Assembly (NCBI GenBank): GCA_003956705.1
Contig: QZCP01000167.1
Coordinates: forward strand, 26,662 to 90,661
From: Brevipalpus yothersi
Taxonomy: Eukaryota; Arthropoda; Arachnida; Trombidiformes; Tenuipalpidae
Reading direction: 5' to 3'
DNA length: 64,000 nt
This document shows positions 48,701-63,700 of this stretch, in pieces. A program made the position numbers and the translations under genes. Positions within the stretch are counted from its first letter, which is position 1, and each line of letters begins with the position of its first letter. The notes under the pieces are model-generated. The model ran no database searches and was not told the DNA's origin. It was given only the letters and a program-made list of their open reading frames with translations.

Positions 48701-51700
48701 TTGTTACCTCCATAATAATATGCAGCTAATTCAAATTCGGTCATAAACCATCATCATCATGAACAGTCACTGAATGATAGGTGTGATCAGACGGAATCGA
48801 TTTGCATCAAGAGAGAAGCATTCATCCGTTGATCACACACACACACACACGGGTACATATATATGTACCCTCAATATAGGTATCGAGGTATACATAGTGA
48901 ATGTCTCTGCGTGTGTGTAGCTTCTGAGTTTGTATTATCATCAGAATACTTGCCTCTCTCTAGCTCTTATTCTTATTCATGGAGTAAGACAGAGGTTTTC
49001 ATCTGACCAAATCATGAATCAAGGCGACACAAGATGCAATGGAATGGAAAGAGAGAGAGAGAGAAAGAAGGAAGGTAGAAGGAGATTCTGGCGTTTGGGA
49101 GAGAGTAATCAACTAGAATTTATCTAATGGAAAGCCTCACTAATTGTGAATTTGCTTTGATTTCTGGTGATTGAACAGCCATTCGAAAGTCATGAATCTT
49201 ATCACTTCCAGTAAGAAGCTGGACAAGAATACTACACATAATACTGTACATAGTACATGTGTAATCGTGTACAGATTCTTTGTTCAGTATCTTATCGGAA
49301 GAGTATAATATAATGGACGCAACAACTAGATACATGTGATCTAGGCTCGTCAGCAGAATGCTCAAAACTTGATTCAATATCATACAACAGAAATTCTACC
49401 TAGTTCACCCATCTTCTCACTATCGAATAGCTGTTGCATTCAAAAAAGAGGGAAAGTATGGGAATACTGGTCTGGTATAAGAAGATATAAGGAAGGAATG
49501 AAAGGTCACAGTGGATGAATGTTATGATGAAACCAATATCATGAGGCTCATTCGAATCACTACCAACTTGACAGTCGAAAAGATACGCTTGAAAAGATAA
49601 CATGAAGATTTGCAATTGAGGAGTCAAGAGTCATGTAAGAAAGCTCATTCATGACATTGCTCCAGTCTCTTATCATCACACACCTTAACCAGTGTCCACC
49701 GGGATGTATAAACCTTCTCTCTCAGTTAGTAGTGGAAAGTAGTTTCAGTATTTTTATGAGAGAGAAAATCTATATTCTGACAAAAGTAATTCTTCTTTGA
49801 CCAACAGTATTCTTACCCGTGCCCCGGTGGCTAAAATTTTAAGCAAGCATTCTAATGAAAACAGTGAAGTGAAACCAATGTTTGCAAAATAAAGTAGTCG
49901 TTCACGTTGCTTTCCTTGTCCATGATACTGGTTTGATTATTGTAATAAGAGAGATTGAAAGAGAGAGAGAAGAAGAGGAAAATGAGAGAGAGAATAGATA
50001 CCAAGAGAATAGTTTCAGTTTAGTTTGTAATAATAAATATTAGTTGAATCATTTTTCCCATGAATGATTCTAATAGAATGTCTGATATGCTTGATATCTA
50101 GCCAACCATCATTCGTTGCCTTGTGTATAAGATGCAACGAATTAATCGATGGTCAGATATCGATCTCACAAAATTGGAATGGCACTGATTGATAAATCGA
50201 TGAGATATTTGAGCATCTAATAGGATAGCAGAATTGAGGAAATTTCATAAGTTTATAAAGTAATTATGGAATACAGGTCGCTTTTTTCCCGCGTTCTTGT
50301 GAAGAAAGGGAGAAATGCTCAATAGAAAAGTTTGAATAATGGCCGAAAAATTTTGGTGAAATATAGACTAGGGAACTGGTATTAGAAGATAGAGGAACAT
50401 GATGATGAGGAATGCTCATGGAAAAAAATATTCAATCTCTCCATGACACCAACAGCAACACAGTGTGATCATTATCAAATGTGTTGCTTGTCACATGCAC
50501 AATATCATGATTGAGATGAATTTTTTTTTCTTTCTCTTCACGGAAGCGATTCTCTATCATCATCGGAAAGAGAAGGAAAAGTAGAAGATGGTGAACAATG
50601 ATAATTCATTCTCAAATGGGATGAATTTTGTTCCTTTTTTTGAGAAAGATGAAGATAAATTCCAAGAAGGCCTCGACACATATTTGCATGCAGCACGAGT
50701 AGAAGTATTCCAAGTGCATATACCAAGAGACATAATAAATGATTAGATCTTCCGAATACTATCTATAATCTGATGACACTCAAATTCATTGACTGATCAA
50801 TCTGGAATCGAAAACATCTGAATCGAATCATTCGAATTGAGTGTCACATGATTGGAGATGGTATTCAGAAGAGAATCAAAATGACAATGAAGATTTTGAA
50901 TTGCAAAGTAGGTGTGCATCCTCACGTTGGTTGAAATTGATTTGAGAAGAAAAGTCAAAAGGATTGCCAAAAATTTTACACTAATTTCCACCAAAAACAT
51001 TTTCTCAAAGAGAAATTGAAAAAATTAGTGTTCACTAATGAACTTATTGTTGACAAATGAGCTTTAGGCTAAATTTCATCATCATAGTCATTTAGATTCA
51101 TGTTTAGTTTGAATAGTAGCAAGAAATATCGAGTGCAATACCCAACGTGATTAAGTCACACAGCTGTAGGCATTAGCAATCGATCTCGAGGCAAAAATCA
51201 TGCAATTTAGTTGGCTGAAGAGCAATAAAATTTTTTGAAATGTTATAGAGTTCTCTCAACACTTTGCTGAATGAATCCAACAATTTGACCAAGATTTCAC
51301 TTCGACAAAAGATGCCTCATATTTTCATGGTGGTTTTGAATAGTTATCATCTACCAATGAATTGAGAAAAAAACATCACTCGACTTTGTGGAATAAAATT
51401 AAACTATTAACTGGAATCACCCTTCATGAGTCCATTCATTCAAGATGATGTGAATGAGATTCTGGCCTGAATTAAGCTATAAAATTGAGTCCTGCTTATG
51501 AGAAGAAGACAAGACATGCCAAAATGAGAATTGGAAACTGCTAGGCTTCTAAACGTGTGGAAAAATAATCCAATTTACCAGGAAGAATAGTTGCCGAGGT
51601 CAAGTATTCATGAGAAATGTTTGATCTTGAATGTGGCAAGCCAAAAGCATGAGCAAAGTCAGCTATTTTTTTAGTTTTGGAATAGTTTTTCTCAATAAAA

Positions 51701-53900
51701 TGAGCCCTTCTCGACGATATGTATAGAGAGGAATTTTCAATAAAACTAACCTAGTTTGACTGGAATAAACTCAAAGTATGCTGACTCAAACCATCAAAAA
51801 GAATGACAAGAGCTATCTTGAAGGCTTCAACTTAAGCCATGGTCATGAGATAGCTCATGAGAATGCGATTGTAAGCAGAACAGTTTTGCTATGAACAAAC
51901 AGCTGATAATAAATTATTTCCAATGATATAGATGAAAATATGATAAAAAATAAGCAAATAGTCATCAAATATTAATAGAGATAGAAAACTCTGGAGAGCT
52001 GTAGATGGCAAATTAAAATGAAAATTAGAACTGAAAAAATCATTTATAAAAGCATATTGCTTTTGCTCTATTGTAAATACACTATAATTTTCCAACACAA
52101 ATGCAATGAATTGTTGTGATACTTACCTTCATCATGAGAAGTATGGTATTGCAAACAATCAATATCATGATGAAATATTCAAAACCCGTTGAAACTACGA
52201 TACGCCACACTTTGTATTTGATTGAATCCTTATTTTTAGGCATATATCGTTGCTGGGGTCGGGCACTTATGGCAAAATCGATGCATGATTTTTGATTCTT
52301 ATCCAATTCTCCTTCTTCAAGCTCCTTTTCACCTTGCTCTTGAAAGGTGATAATAATTAAGGCAACGAATATGTTCACAAAGAAGAATGGAAATACAATG
52401 AAGAATATTATGTAGAAAATGGACATTTCAACACGAAAATGGGGCAGTGGTCCATGGTCCTGGAAAGTGGCATCCATTGAATTTTGTAGAATACCGGGCC
52501 ATCCTTCACCCGTTTGTACTGCAAATAAGGTTAACATGGCAGCCATTACGTTATCATAGTGAAAATTTCGTCTCTCCCAAACACGCTTTTCAACTTCCGG
52601 TAAATTGAGTATACCATTGTCTTTATATGAAAATCGAAAAAATTCACCCCTATAAGAATGAAAATATGAGATTAATTGAAGAAGATTCTAGATTAAGATC
52701 GAAAGTTTCAAAATTCAAAATAACTTACTGGCACTCTTGAAAGGTTAACTTAGATTCATCATTACAATACATAAATCGTCCATTAAATAATTGTACCGCA
52801 ATTACAGCGAATATAAATTGGAACAACATGTAGACAATAAGAATATTGAATACATTCTTCAGTGAAGTAACCACACAATCGAATACAGCCTACAGAAGAA
52901 CAACAAGAGAAAGTGAATATAATGTTAACATCAATTCAATACAAGATGCAATCAAGACTCAATGTACATCGATTGATAACCCGAATAGCTCATCAATTGA
53001 TCCTTTTTGTTCATTCCAAAATCTATGGAACAATCAAATGGATCGATTCTACTACTTTACCACTACTTCTTTGCGATCCAGTCGATATCTTGATAGCCGT
53101 GTAAATCACAATTATCTACTTCTTGATCTTGTCAATCAGATCAATGAGTATGGATTCCAGTCTCCATGAGTTAATAAGTCTAAATGGATGAAGTCATATT
53201 CATCGAGCGACAGAGGCTTTTCAATACAAATAAAGAAATATGCTAGGCGATATCTTTTCCAAAATGATGCGGATGCTGATTCTGGCATTCAGATGAGAGT
53301 TTTGGATCACCACTTATGTTTATGGAATTGATGCTTTTCAATTTGAGAGGCTTCAAATAAGTCTCGTGCCCTTGAGTTTGCAAATGCTCAATACACAGAA
53401 TATTGTAAAGAAATAAGAGAGATAGAAGGCTTGTTAGCTCAATATCATAGGGAAAAAAATAAAGAATGATGACCCATGGAGGAGGGAAGAAAAAAAAAAG
53501 AATCCACAGAGGTGAGACCAATGAGAAATAAGGATAGAGAGAGACAGAGAAAGATGATCATGTATGATGATGAATGATACACGGTGAACCAATTCCATCA
53601 CCGGTCATCGGCGACATTCTCATCATTTCTCGATTGTGATCAATGATCATCATCACTAACCATCGTTTGGGAATTTTGTTTGAGCCTAGGAGAGGGTTTG
53701 GGGGACTAAGAGGAAGATGAACCAAAATGTTTCCCAAGACTGAAGAGGAAGCAAAACCTACTCTTGTCCTACATTCGATGGTTAAAAAAGAAGAGAAGAA
53801 AAAGAAGGAAAAAAGAAAAGAGTTTGAAGAAAATAGGAAATACAGACAGAAAGAAGAAGACAGATCAATGGATTCATCGAAAGAGATAGAGAGAAAGAGG

Positions 53901-53944
<44 letters not shown>

Positions 53945-54396
53945 AAATATGGAGAGAGAATATCTTCACGTTGACATCTTCATCGATTTGAGATTCAATT
54001 TCCACACAATACATGTGATAATCAAAGCCCAGAGTGGAAACTTGTCATGTTCTAAATGACAAAGGATGAGATTTCAGATAGGACCTATGTTATGAGATGA
54101 TGATGAGAATTTGAATTTGTGGTGAGAGGGAGGGGAAGAGAGGAGAAGATGAAAGTTCCTTAGTCCTAATTGAAATTCGATAGTGTATAATACATAATAA
54201 GCCATCTATACGTTGTGAGTACAGATCTTCATGTAACATCAAAGGCTCAGTTTCTTGAATTGAGTAAAGAAAAGGTATAGGTACGAACGAGAAGAAGAGA
54301 ATTTCTATTCTAATCAGAATGATCATCATTATATCAAACTTGTCACCGACATATTAATTACATTCCATTTGATGATGAAAGTGATTCGAATACTGG

Positions 54397-54452
<56 letters not shown>

Positions 54453-57400
54453 ATAGGAAGAGAGAATGAAGAGGTTAAATTTGGTAGAGTACAAATGTAT
54501 GGAACATCATCATCAGAATTCTAGTCATGATAAGCGGTATGGAGACACTTTCATTCACTCAATTTTCTTTCATTCTTGCTACATGTGGAGGCGTGTAAAA
54601 GGCTTGATTGTGGAGTCAAACCATCAGACACACATTTACAGAGTGAAAGAGAGGCAAAGAAGATCCTACAAAAATGGATGAACACTAGCATCAGATGCTT
54701 TTCTGTGGTAACACTCAAACCGTTAGACTAGCAAAAGGGATGGGAAGAAGAAAGAGAGTGAAAGAGAGAAGGGAGAAAGCAAAATCCGGTCAAATCGATG
54801 TGTGTATGTGGGTTCATACATGATCATCTTACAGTGGCTGGTTTGACATGGAACCTTTTTGATGAAAGAGAAAGAGGAAGAGTATAGTGATGCTGGATCA
54901 GCTGGTTCGAGAATTAAGATTCATTTTTCAGCTAGCGGAGGGAAGTAAAGAGAGAGAGATAGAGAATGTTCCATGAGGAATGAACAGATGATCTGAAGAG
55001 AAGGTGATGAAATATGGGGAAAAAATGAATTTCCATTGTAATCATTGAGCAAAATTTCTCAACGTTGTTGCACAATGTGTGTGGCATATACGATGAACTA
55101 ACATGAACAGTTGTATATTATCAATCGATATTTGATGAGTCTCGCTTCAAATATGAGTAGGTGTGCATTTATGTGTGTATAATGAATCGATTTTACCTTC
55201 AATTTGGGAACTCTCTTGATGGTTTTGAGAGGTCTCAATACACGGAGTACTCGCAACGATTTGATTGTACCTAAATTTTCACCTCCACCTTCCTCACTGG
55301 ATAGTGTGGCAAGGGAGAGAGAGAGAGAGAAAGAGAGAGGAAAAGAGGAAAAGAAAGAGAAAAATGTTCATGAAATGCTATATCATGTAAGGGTGTGGGA
55401 AATGATGTCTTCAAATTATGAATCGCAACATTATCATTATTATCATTTTTTTATGTCTCATAAGAAGAAGTGACTTCCATGAATGCTGTCCAGCATCATA
55501 TGAATGTGTGTATGTGCACCAATTTTCTATAAATAAACATCAATCAAATCATCAACTACTCAACCAAACTTTTTTCATACACACTTCAATTGATAAGAAT
55601 AGAATTCATATATTGCTGAACATTCTCCCATGACACTCTCAAATCAGAGGCATGTTTAGTGAGACTTGAATGAATGGCTATGAAAGTGTTATGATATGTT
55701 AACCATACAACACATCAACACACATGTAGTAAGTAGACATTCTTTGAAGTTCATGTCTACATTTTTTTTCTCTTCCTTCACTAAGACTACCACTTCTAAC
55801 ACTGCTACAAACACAATTTCTGATCATATTTGAGCTCTAGTATCTAAGACGGTGATCAAATAGATCATCAAAAGAAAATTTCATCCTTGTATTCAGTCTA
55901 TGTGTCTATGTGAGTGTAAATATTCAATCTGTACACATACACACGATACACACAGAGACACATCTACGGTACATTCAATGGAAATGGAAATGGTATGCAT
56001 GAATAGATCCATTGAAATGTCAAGGCTAGTATGAATTGATAGAAAAAGAGGGAAAACAGAGAGAAAATAAAGAGAAAAAAATAAATTTAACTCAATTTCA
56101 AGATGGAAAAAAGAATGTCCCTTCTCCATGACCACTCCAACGTTCAATGTGAAATCCTAGAAACTCTAAGAATGTAAAGCATGTATATATGTATACAGAT
56201 GTATATAGATATATCTTTGCATACACAACAACATCATCAAACATGATGGTGTTGTTTGGACGGAAGTCAGTAACGATCAATATTTTTCAACACCATATAC
56301 ACATGAATCCAACAATAGAGCTTACCCGATTCCATAACCGATGAGGGCACAAATCACCACAATAGCATCCATTATGTTCCATATATCTCGACAATATGAT
56401 CCTGGATGAAGGAAAACTCCTTGATCGATAATTTTGAGTAAAAATTCAACAGCAAAAACACTGGTGAAAGCTTTATCAAAAACTTCCAACTTCTCATTCC
56501 AATCAGAATCTTCATCCACCGTATCTTCACATGCCAACGCAATACTTGAACAAAAAATAACCACCATAATGATAAAATCAAAGTAACGAAGATTCACCAC
56601 ATAATGAGCACCACGACGGATCGGATTATTTGAGGACAATATAAACATGGAAGAGTATGGCAGTATTTCACGTATTTCAGCATCTTCTTCCTCTTCATTG
56701 GATTCCTCATTTGGAACACCCTTCTTTTGCATTAATTCACGTTCTTTAGCATTCATTGGCGATGGTGGGCTAACGGTCACTTCCGGTGGCATATCTAGTG
56801 CACCACCCATTCCTTGCTTATGTAAACTGGCCAACTCATTTTCAAGCTTAAATCTTGCCCTTTGCTTATCAATCTCATCTTTTTCCTCTTGAGCGGCAGT
56901 CATTTGTTGTGCATTGGCCAAGTTATCCACAGCGATAGCCAAGAAGACATTCAGTAGTGTATAATTGCCAAACAGTACCAACACAATGAAATAGGAACAA
57001 TATATCATTCCACCATTTTCAACACCACCTTGTGATTGTATAGCTTGATACATAACTTCATTCCAATCTTCACCAGTTAAAATTTGAAAAACAGTCAGTA
57101 GAGCAATAACAAATGTATTAAAGTTGACTGGTGGAGTTTCATTTGGAAAATTGAAGCTGAATTGAAGAAGAAGAAGAGAGATTTTAAGCAATTCATGAAT
57201 TGAGTGACTGAGAAAAAATTTAAACTTACTTTCCACCAAATAATTGCATTCCTAGTAGTGCAAAAATTAGTATAAAAAGGAAAAGAAGGAACAGCAAACT
57301 GATAATAGATCGCATTGATTGTAACAATGATTTGACCAAATTTTTCAATGATGTCCAATATCTGAGTGAAGAAAGGAAAATAATTGTTTATTGGTAAACT

Positions 57401-60053
57401 ATCATCTAAATTTAGATTGATACTTCTTCTGAGGGAGTAAAAATCTGAAGGCTTACTTGGTAACTTTGAAAATTCTCAAGAGTCTCAGAGCTCTCAAAAC
57501 AGAGAAACCAAAAGATCCTCCCTTATAATGATCCCATATAACCTCGAAAACACTTCCAGATATTACCTGTAAAAAATTTACATCAGTAATCAAATCACTC
57601 TTTATCACAATAATCAAGAATAAAGAAGAAATCCTTAATACTTACCGTACAATCAAAACGATTGAATGGTGATTTGAAATAAGTTTGAAAACCAAGAGCG
57701 TAAATTTTTAGAAACATTTCACATAAAAATAACCCAAGGAATACAAATTCAGTGTAATCTAATGAAATTGGAAGGTAAAGATAAAGCAATCAATTGAATT
57801 ATTTACACTGTTGATACATTATCATCATCATTTCGGAGGAAGAAAATACTCACAAAAGAAATCGGTAAGCCAATCTGGTTGACCATAATGTTCAATAGCA
57901 ACACAAACGGTATTTAAAAAAACTAATACTATCACAAACCAATAAAAAGCTTGAGTCTTGATTACTCTTCGAACAGAGCTCCTAGAATATGATGATGAGA
58001 ACAGATTACATGATTCATTATTCTTTATTCCCTAGATATTGAATTAATCTTAAAATGTATACCACTTACCGGACACGTTTTTCAACTCTCCAAAATGCTC
58101 TACATGCCATTCGATCTTTTATTTTGGAATGAAGATATGATGCTCTATTGAGTGTACCTTCAAGAAGAAAGAGTATAGAAGAAAGTGGATGAAAAATTTG
58201 TATATTTTCACAAGTTCGATAATTAATACGGCCATAATCATCACAACATTTAACAAGCAAACAACATGGACCAATGTAAACTACGATTCGACACATTCGT
58301 TGTACACTAAATTTTTGTTTCCTCTTTTTTGGTGTGGATCAAACTAATTTGCATCCCCATCATCATTGAGGCGCAAAGTGATGTGTATGTTAATCCACCA
58401 CAATACTGATCACATTACATGGACATTTACATAGGCATAAGCAAGCTTTGAAGCAATTAACGTGTATCAACATTCATTTTTTTTCTTCTTCTATCTTATC
58501 AAGTTTAACAGTTTGTGACAAGTTTCAAACTGAGAAGAAGACAGCAATTGGTTTCTCTTTTTTCTATCTATTCATGTAAGCTACTTGATAGACTAATTGT
58601 AGGATTTTGATTTCGATTATTTCATGAAAAAAAATATTAAGATAGGTAGAGAAGAATCTATAGAAGTGGAGAGTTGAAAAGCAAATCACATTGGAAAATC
58701 TTCCCACACACAAAGATATATGGAGAAAAAGGATCATGAAGTATCATGAATTAAGCTAAATAAGCTAAATAAATTCTAATTATATGTAATAGCTTTCCAA
58801 CGTTGATTTCACATGCAATGAGTAACATTTAGAGCAGAATGTGTGGCGAAAGAGATAGATGAGATAAGATGATATTCTACATGGAACGAGCATACTTCGA
58901 AATTCTATTCTGGTATCAGATGATTTCATCAGAAGAAGGAAAGTTTTTTTTTTCAAGAAAAATCTTTCTTCTCTACTCTTCATTTCATCGAGCACAAAAC
59001 ATGAGATAAAATTTCTCTCTACACTATCAAAGTATTGACTTTTAGTAATATACTTTTACTAATAGACTTATTAACTAATTTTTGCGACCTTTTTGACACT
59101 TCAATTAATCTATCTGTAACTGTACTCTATCTATCTACACATATATTCACTACCCACTCCTAAATTAAATTAAACACTAAGAAAACTAACTTTTTAAGGC
59201 TCATACTAAAGACTATATTCTATGTCCACTGAACTATACACTTTTTGCTTCCTAATAGTAATTAAGTAATTAGATGAAGTGTAAGTGTATTTGGTATGCG
59301 TATTTGTGCGGGTGTCTCTATTAGCGCTGGAAAGGTACAAGATACAAGATCTTTTCCCTTTCTTCATCTATTGCATTGGCAATTAATATACATAGCTTTG
59401 ATGATGAGTGTGAATAAGCTACTGTGATATTATACCTTTGAGACCTCCTTTTTTGAGTTCTGAGTTCAGTGGGTGAAGTGTGTTAGCGTTTGTGTGTATG
59501 TACGATTTTATGTGAGTGTATGTTTATGTGTATGTATGTAGATGACATTTTTGGTGTTGAGAAATGATCAAGAAGGAGAGAGAAGAGAGAGAAAAATAAA
59601 GAATACATTATTTTCATTTTGACATAAGATAAAGAAGATGTGCTTGAAACGATTGTTGTTAAGGATCGATAGTCATACTTGTCGATCTTGGTGATCTTCA
59701 ACTGATGCTCAGAGATGAGAAAATGAAGATCTTATACAGACAATGTTATGATCAACATTCTCTGGGTAAAGGCAAAATTGGATGCTTATACATGTATACA
59801 TGTATATATAAACATTGTGAGGTGTATATACCAGAAAATCATTGCCTCAATTATTGCTCATGGAGAATGACATGCTTCAAGCTATTGGAAGCTTGGTGGC
59901 AGTAATTTTTTTGAGTGGCATTGAAGAGTATTCCTGAGTATTACCCAAATAAAAACAGAGAGAGCAGAAAAAAAGTTCTGTATAGTAAAGATAACAGGGC
60001 ATGGCAAATAGATGAACCGATATATACACTGGCACAATTCATCAAATAAAAAA

Positions 60054-60097
<44 letters not shown>

Positions 60098-60755
60098 ACC
60101 GCACGTTTATTTGACATGGATTTTTTATGAGATTCTCATTATTGAATTATTTATAACCTTTTTTGGTGGAACTTTTGGGTTAAAGATCTGAGCACGCATG
60201 ATGGAAAAAAGAAGATCCTTTTCATTCAATTTGAGAAGGAGAGAGAGAGGAATAACTTCCGATGACGACCATCTACACGGGGGAAGGCATGAATTTATCA
60301 TGTACAGGGGAGTATATGTGTCAGTTAAGAGGAGAGAAAGAGAACTTTGAAGAAGGGGTTTCAGAATGCTGAGAGCAAAAGAGGTAAAGAGGAAAATATA
60401 CATGTATAAATATAGATATAAGATTTTGGGTGTATAAACGGATAAAATGAACGAGAAAAAGATTGCAGAGTTCATCCTCTTTTCACATGAATCAATTCGT
60501 ATTTTTGATGCCTGAGGTTACAAATTTGAAATCGGAGAATCTGTCTCTTTCTCTCTCACACACCCACTCAACCCACCATGTCTGTTATATGCCTTTTGTG
60601 AAAAGATTTACGTGTGTGTTTGTTCATCACGATCACTTGAAGAAGAATTGTGTTGAAGTCTCAAATCTTTCACATGGAAAAGATTCACAAGCTCTCAATC
60701 TGTCTTCTTTTCTGATCTGTGGCAACCTAGTCATTCGAAAAATTTCCTAAGAAAT

Positions 60756-60788
<33 letters not shown>

Positions 60789-63700
60789 TTCCCCTTCTTC
60801 TAGGGAATATACAATCTTGCGCCAGATGAGGGACTCTTGGATCTGATAGAATTTTGGAAGCTATATTTTACAGTTAAATTTGAAAGTGTGATGGGCATAT
60901 TCAGTCCTGGTAGTGAGTGTTACGAGTTCTTGGAAGAATAATAATAAAGAATGGCGAGAATAGAATACTGAACGAAAGAACCAGAACTTTATCCTCAATG
61001 AAGATTAACAAGAATAACAGTTAGTATAATGGTTGTAAGAATTGATAGGTATCATCTTATAGAGTGTATGCGAATCGAAGATAAATATCCACAATCCTTC
61101 ATGTTTCCGTAGACATGGTGTGAATGTTCACACTATCGATGATATTCATTGATGAACAATCAGAGAATACATTCACGCACACAAGTATCAGGTCACTTTG
61201 GTCATTCATTATTGTCAAGAAAGAGAGTAAGAAAAAAGTAAAACAAAAGAAACACAAACAATATGGTAAGTACAATGCGACTAAGCTAACAAGGCATTGA
61301 CATTTTGATTTACTTCACAAGTCAAATCTGTTTTCATCTTACTAATGGACCATAATGTTGTGGTTCGAAAAGCCTAACCACTTATCAACTGTATTTTGAC
61401 TAGAATTGTTGTTAGCTTAATGTAATGTACACATTTGAGGAGAGACAGTCAGTTATTTGAAATTTTTTACTCCACACTTTTCGGATTGAACTCAAGTTCT
61501 CATTCTGATATGGAATGATTTTTCCGAATGGAGTCGTATTGAATCAATATGATCAAATTTTCATACCATATTACATGTACTTGCCAGTCATAAAAAGATA
61601 TGGAGAGCTTCATTTTGATGGCAATAAGAATAGAGTGTCTAGAAGATTGCAAGAGGTTTAATCTGGAGCAGCACATCTATCAGAATAGAAAAATATTTCG
61701 ACAAAGAAGATTATCACGAATGCCTTGAGGAGAAAAATATAACACCAAACAGTATCCAATGCAATTCTAATCTAATAGAAGATTATTCGTGATAATTTTA
61801 AGTGCATAGAGAGCAACTTCTTCTTAGAATGTGATCCTACCCAAAGAGTGTGATCACAAATGTCCATAAATTACCAACTTCATATTGTCATTGAAAGAAT
61901 TAACAGAGGTAACCTTCACTCTCGCTAATCCTTGATCTGTCTATAGTAATTCTTGCATTTGGTAGGAAGTCAAGAAGAACTGAGTGAATGGATCCTATGG
62001 GAAATAACTTGTTCATCTCATGAATTTGTTCATCATTGATTCGATTCACAACATATACGTGAACATGTACATGTATATGTCTATGTAAAGGATGAGGATC
62101 AATATCAACATCACTTGAGTCTAGAGAGAATCATCTGAAGGGAGAGAAGTGTATATGTTTATATGGGATCTCAATGAAGGAATGAAGAGGACATCCAATT
62201 CGTTGAGAGTCGATAAGAGTCTCATCGAGCGTAAGACATTAATCGCAATTTGTTTGATGACATTGGTATACACAGATAAAGAGGTATCAAAATTTTCTGA
62301 ACACTTGTCTTTCTGATGATGAAAGAAAAACATTCATTTGTGGTTCATGTTCATTTTCAAGAGAGAAAAAATTGACAGAGAAAACATGTCAATGGGCTGA
62401 GTTCCTCTTCTAGTGGCTAATTGAGTTGATAGTTTTTTCTCAAACACAAACTATACAAAATTGTGATAAAATGGAAGAGTCTGAACCTATCAACAACTCC
62501 ATCTCCATCATCATCCAGGAAGACACCTCTGTTTTTCTTGTACTTATTGATCGGTTGAAATTATCACAATAATAGTGTAAGATTTTGGCTACACTGTGAC
62601 ACACATCACAAAGTCATTCCAGCACCATTTACTATTGGTTCAAATAAACAGTAAAGGTGTTCACAGTAAGTCTACCGAAGAAAATGTAATGATAGAAATC
62701 TTGAGATCACTCATCATTCGTATATGATTGGGGTTCATACGCTTGAGCTAACACAAGTTTGATCAAATCGAAAGATTCATGACATGATATCGTGATATCA
62801 TCGATAAATATCAGGTCATCCATGTCTGAAACCAATACAACAACTTAACTTTCAGCAGCTTTCATGTTACCGAGGGCTTGAGAAGATTGCTCGGGAAAGT
62901 ATGTAAGACATTTTGATCAACCAGGTAATGTCTGTATATTCATGGAATATCTCTGGTGGGAATTGATGTCAGCATCTCAAGTATGCAATCATCAAATAGT
63001 TTGAAATTTGGAAAAAATCCAGGAAATGGATTACAAATCAATATACTAGTGTCGCAACAATAAGATGTAGGACCTTTGAAAAATCGTGAGATTTTCAATA
63101 GATTGATCATCATGAATACAGAACTATATTTATCGTCTATCCTGAAGTGCTCCAAAAAGTACGGACATTGACCTATGCTTATAGTTACTTGAAGAAATAA
63201 ATTCAATCCTTCATGTCACTGTCATCAAGACCAAGTTCTCATGTTACTCAAAAGAAGATAGACAGAGACGAAGAAGAAGAGATGGATAAAACTCGAGTGT
63301 CTACCAAAGCAACTTAGTGACAAATCAGCCCAACAATATGGGCTTCTGATGGATTTACTGTAAATTTGCGGAAATAATCACACTATTTTTTCTGACATGT
63401 CGAAGCCTGAGGAGTCCTATTTTTTGTTGGAAAAAAATCGATTCTCAAGTCAAACCAAGAAAAGAAGAAGGAGCAATGATGAAGCCCTAACCAGACAGAT
63501 TAAGGGAGTGAATTGAGAACATGGAATGATGATCCCAATTAGATTGTTCATTAAAAGGATGTACACAATATCAAGTGTAATATTCAGTATTTAAGGTGAA
63601 TGATGGAACAAATTACATACCTTCTTCCTCTTCTTCATCTTCCTCTTCGGCATTTTCTTCTTCCTCTTCATCTTGATTCTTTGATTTACTCTTATTCTTA

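Larger units (their letters stand above)
58158..63620 (-). other. CaV2 intron (5.5 kb) between I-II linker exons
   Basis: Splice phases match across it. It contains (GA)n at 60057-60095, a CT/TTTC run at 60756-60790, a 16-bp palindrome TACATGTATACATGTA at 59789-59804 and a reverse-transcriptase-like relic at 62704-63206. An additional linker exon of length 3n could be missed. Confidence 0.6.

Noticed and set aside
53727..54059. Plus-strand Lys/Glu-rich 110-residue frame
   Set aside because: Purine-biased intron DNA antisense to CaV2. It has no domain, no splice logic and ends in a GA repeat translation.
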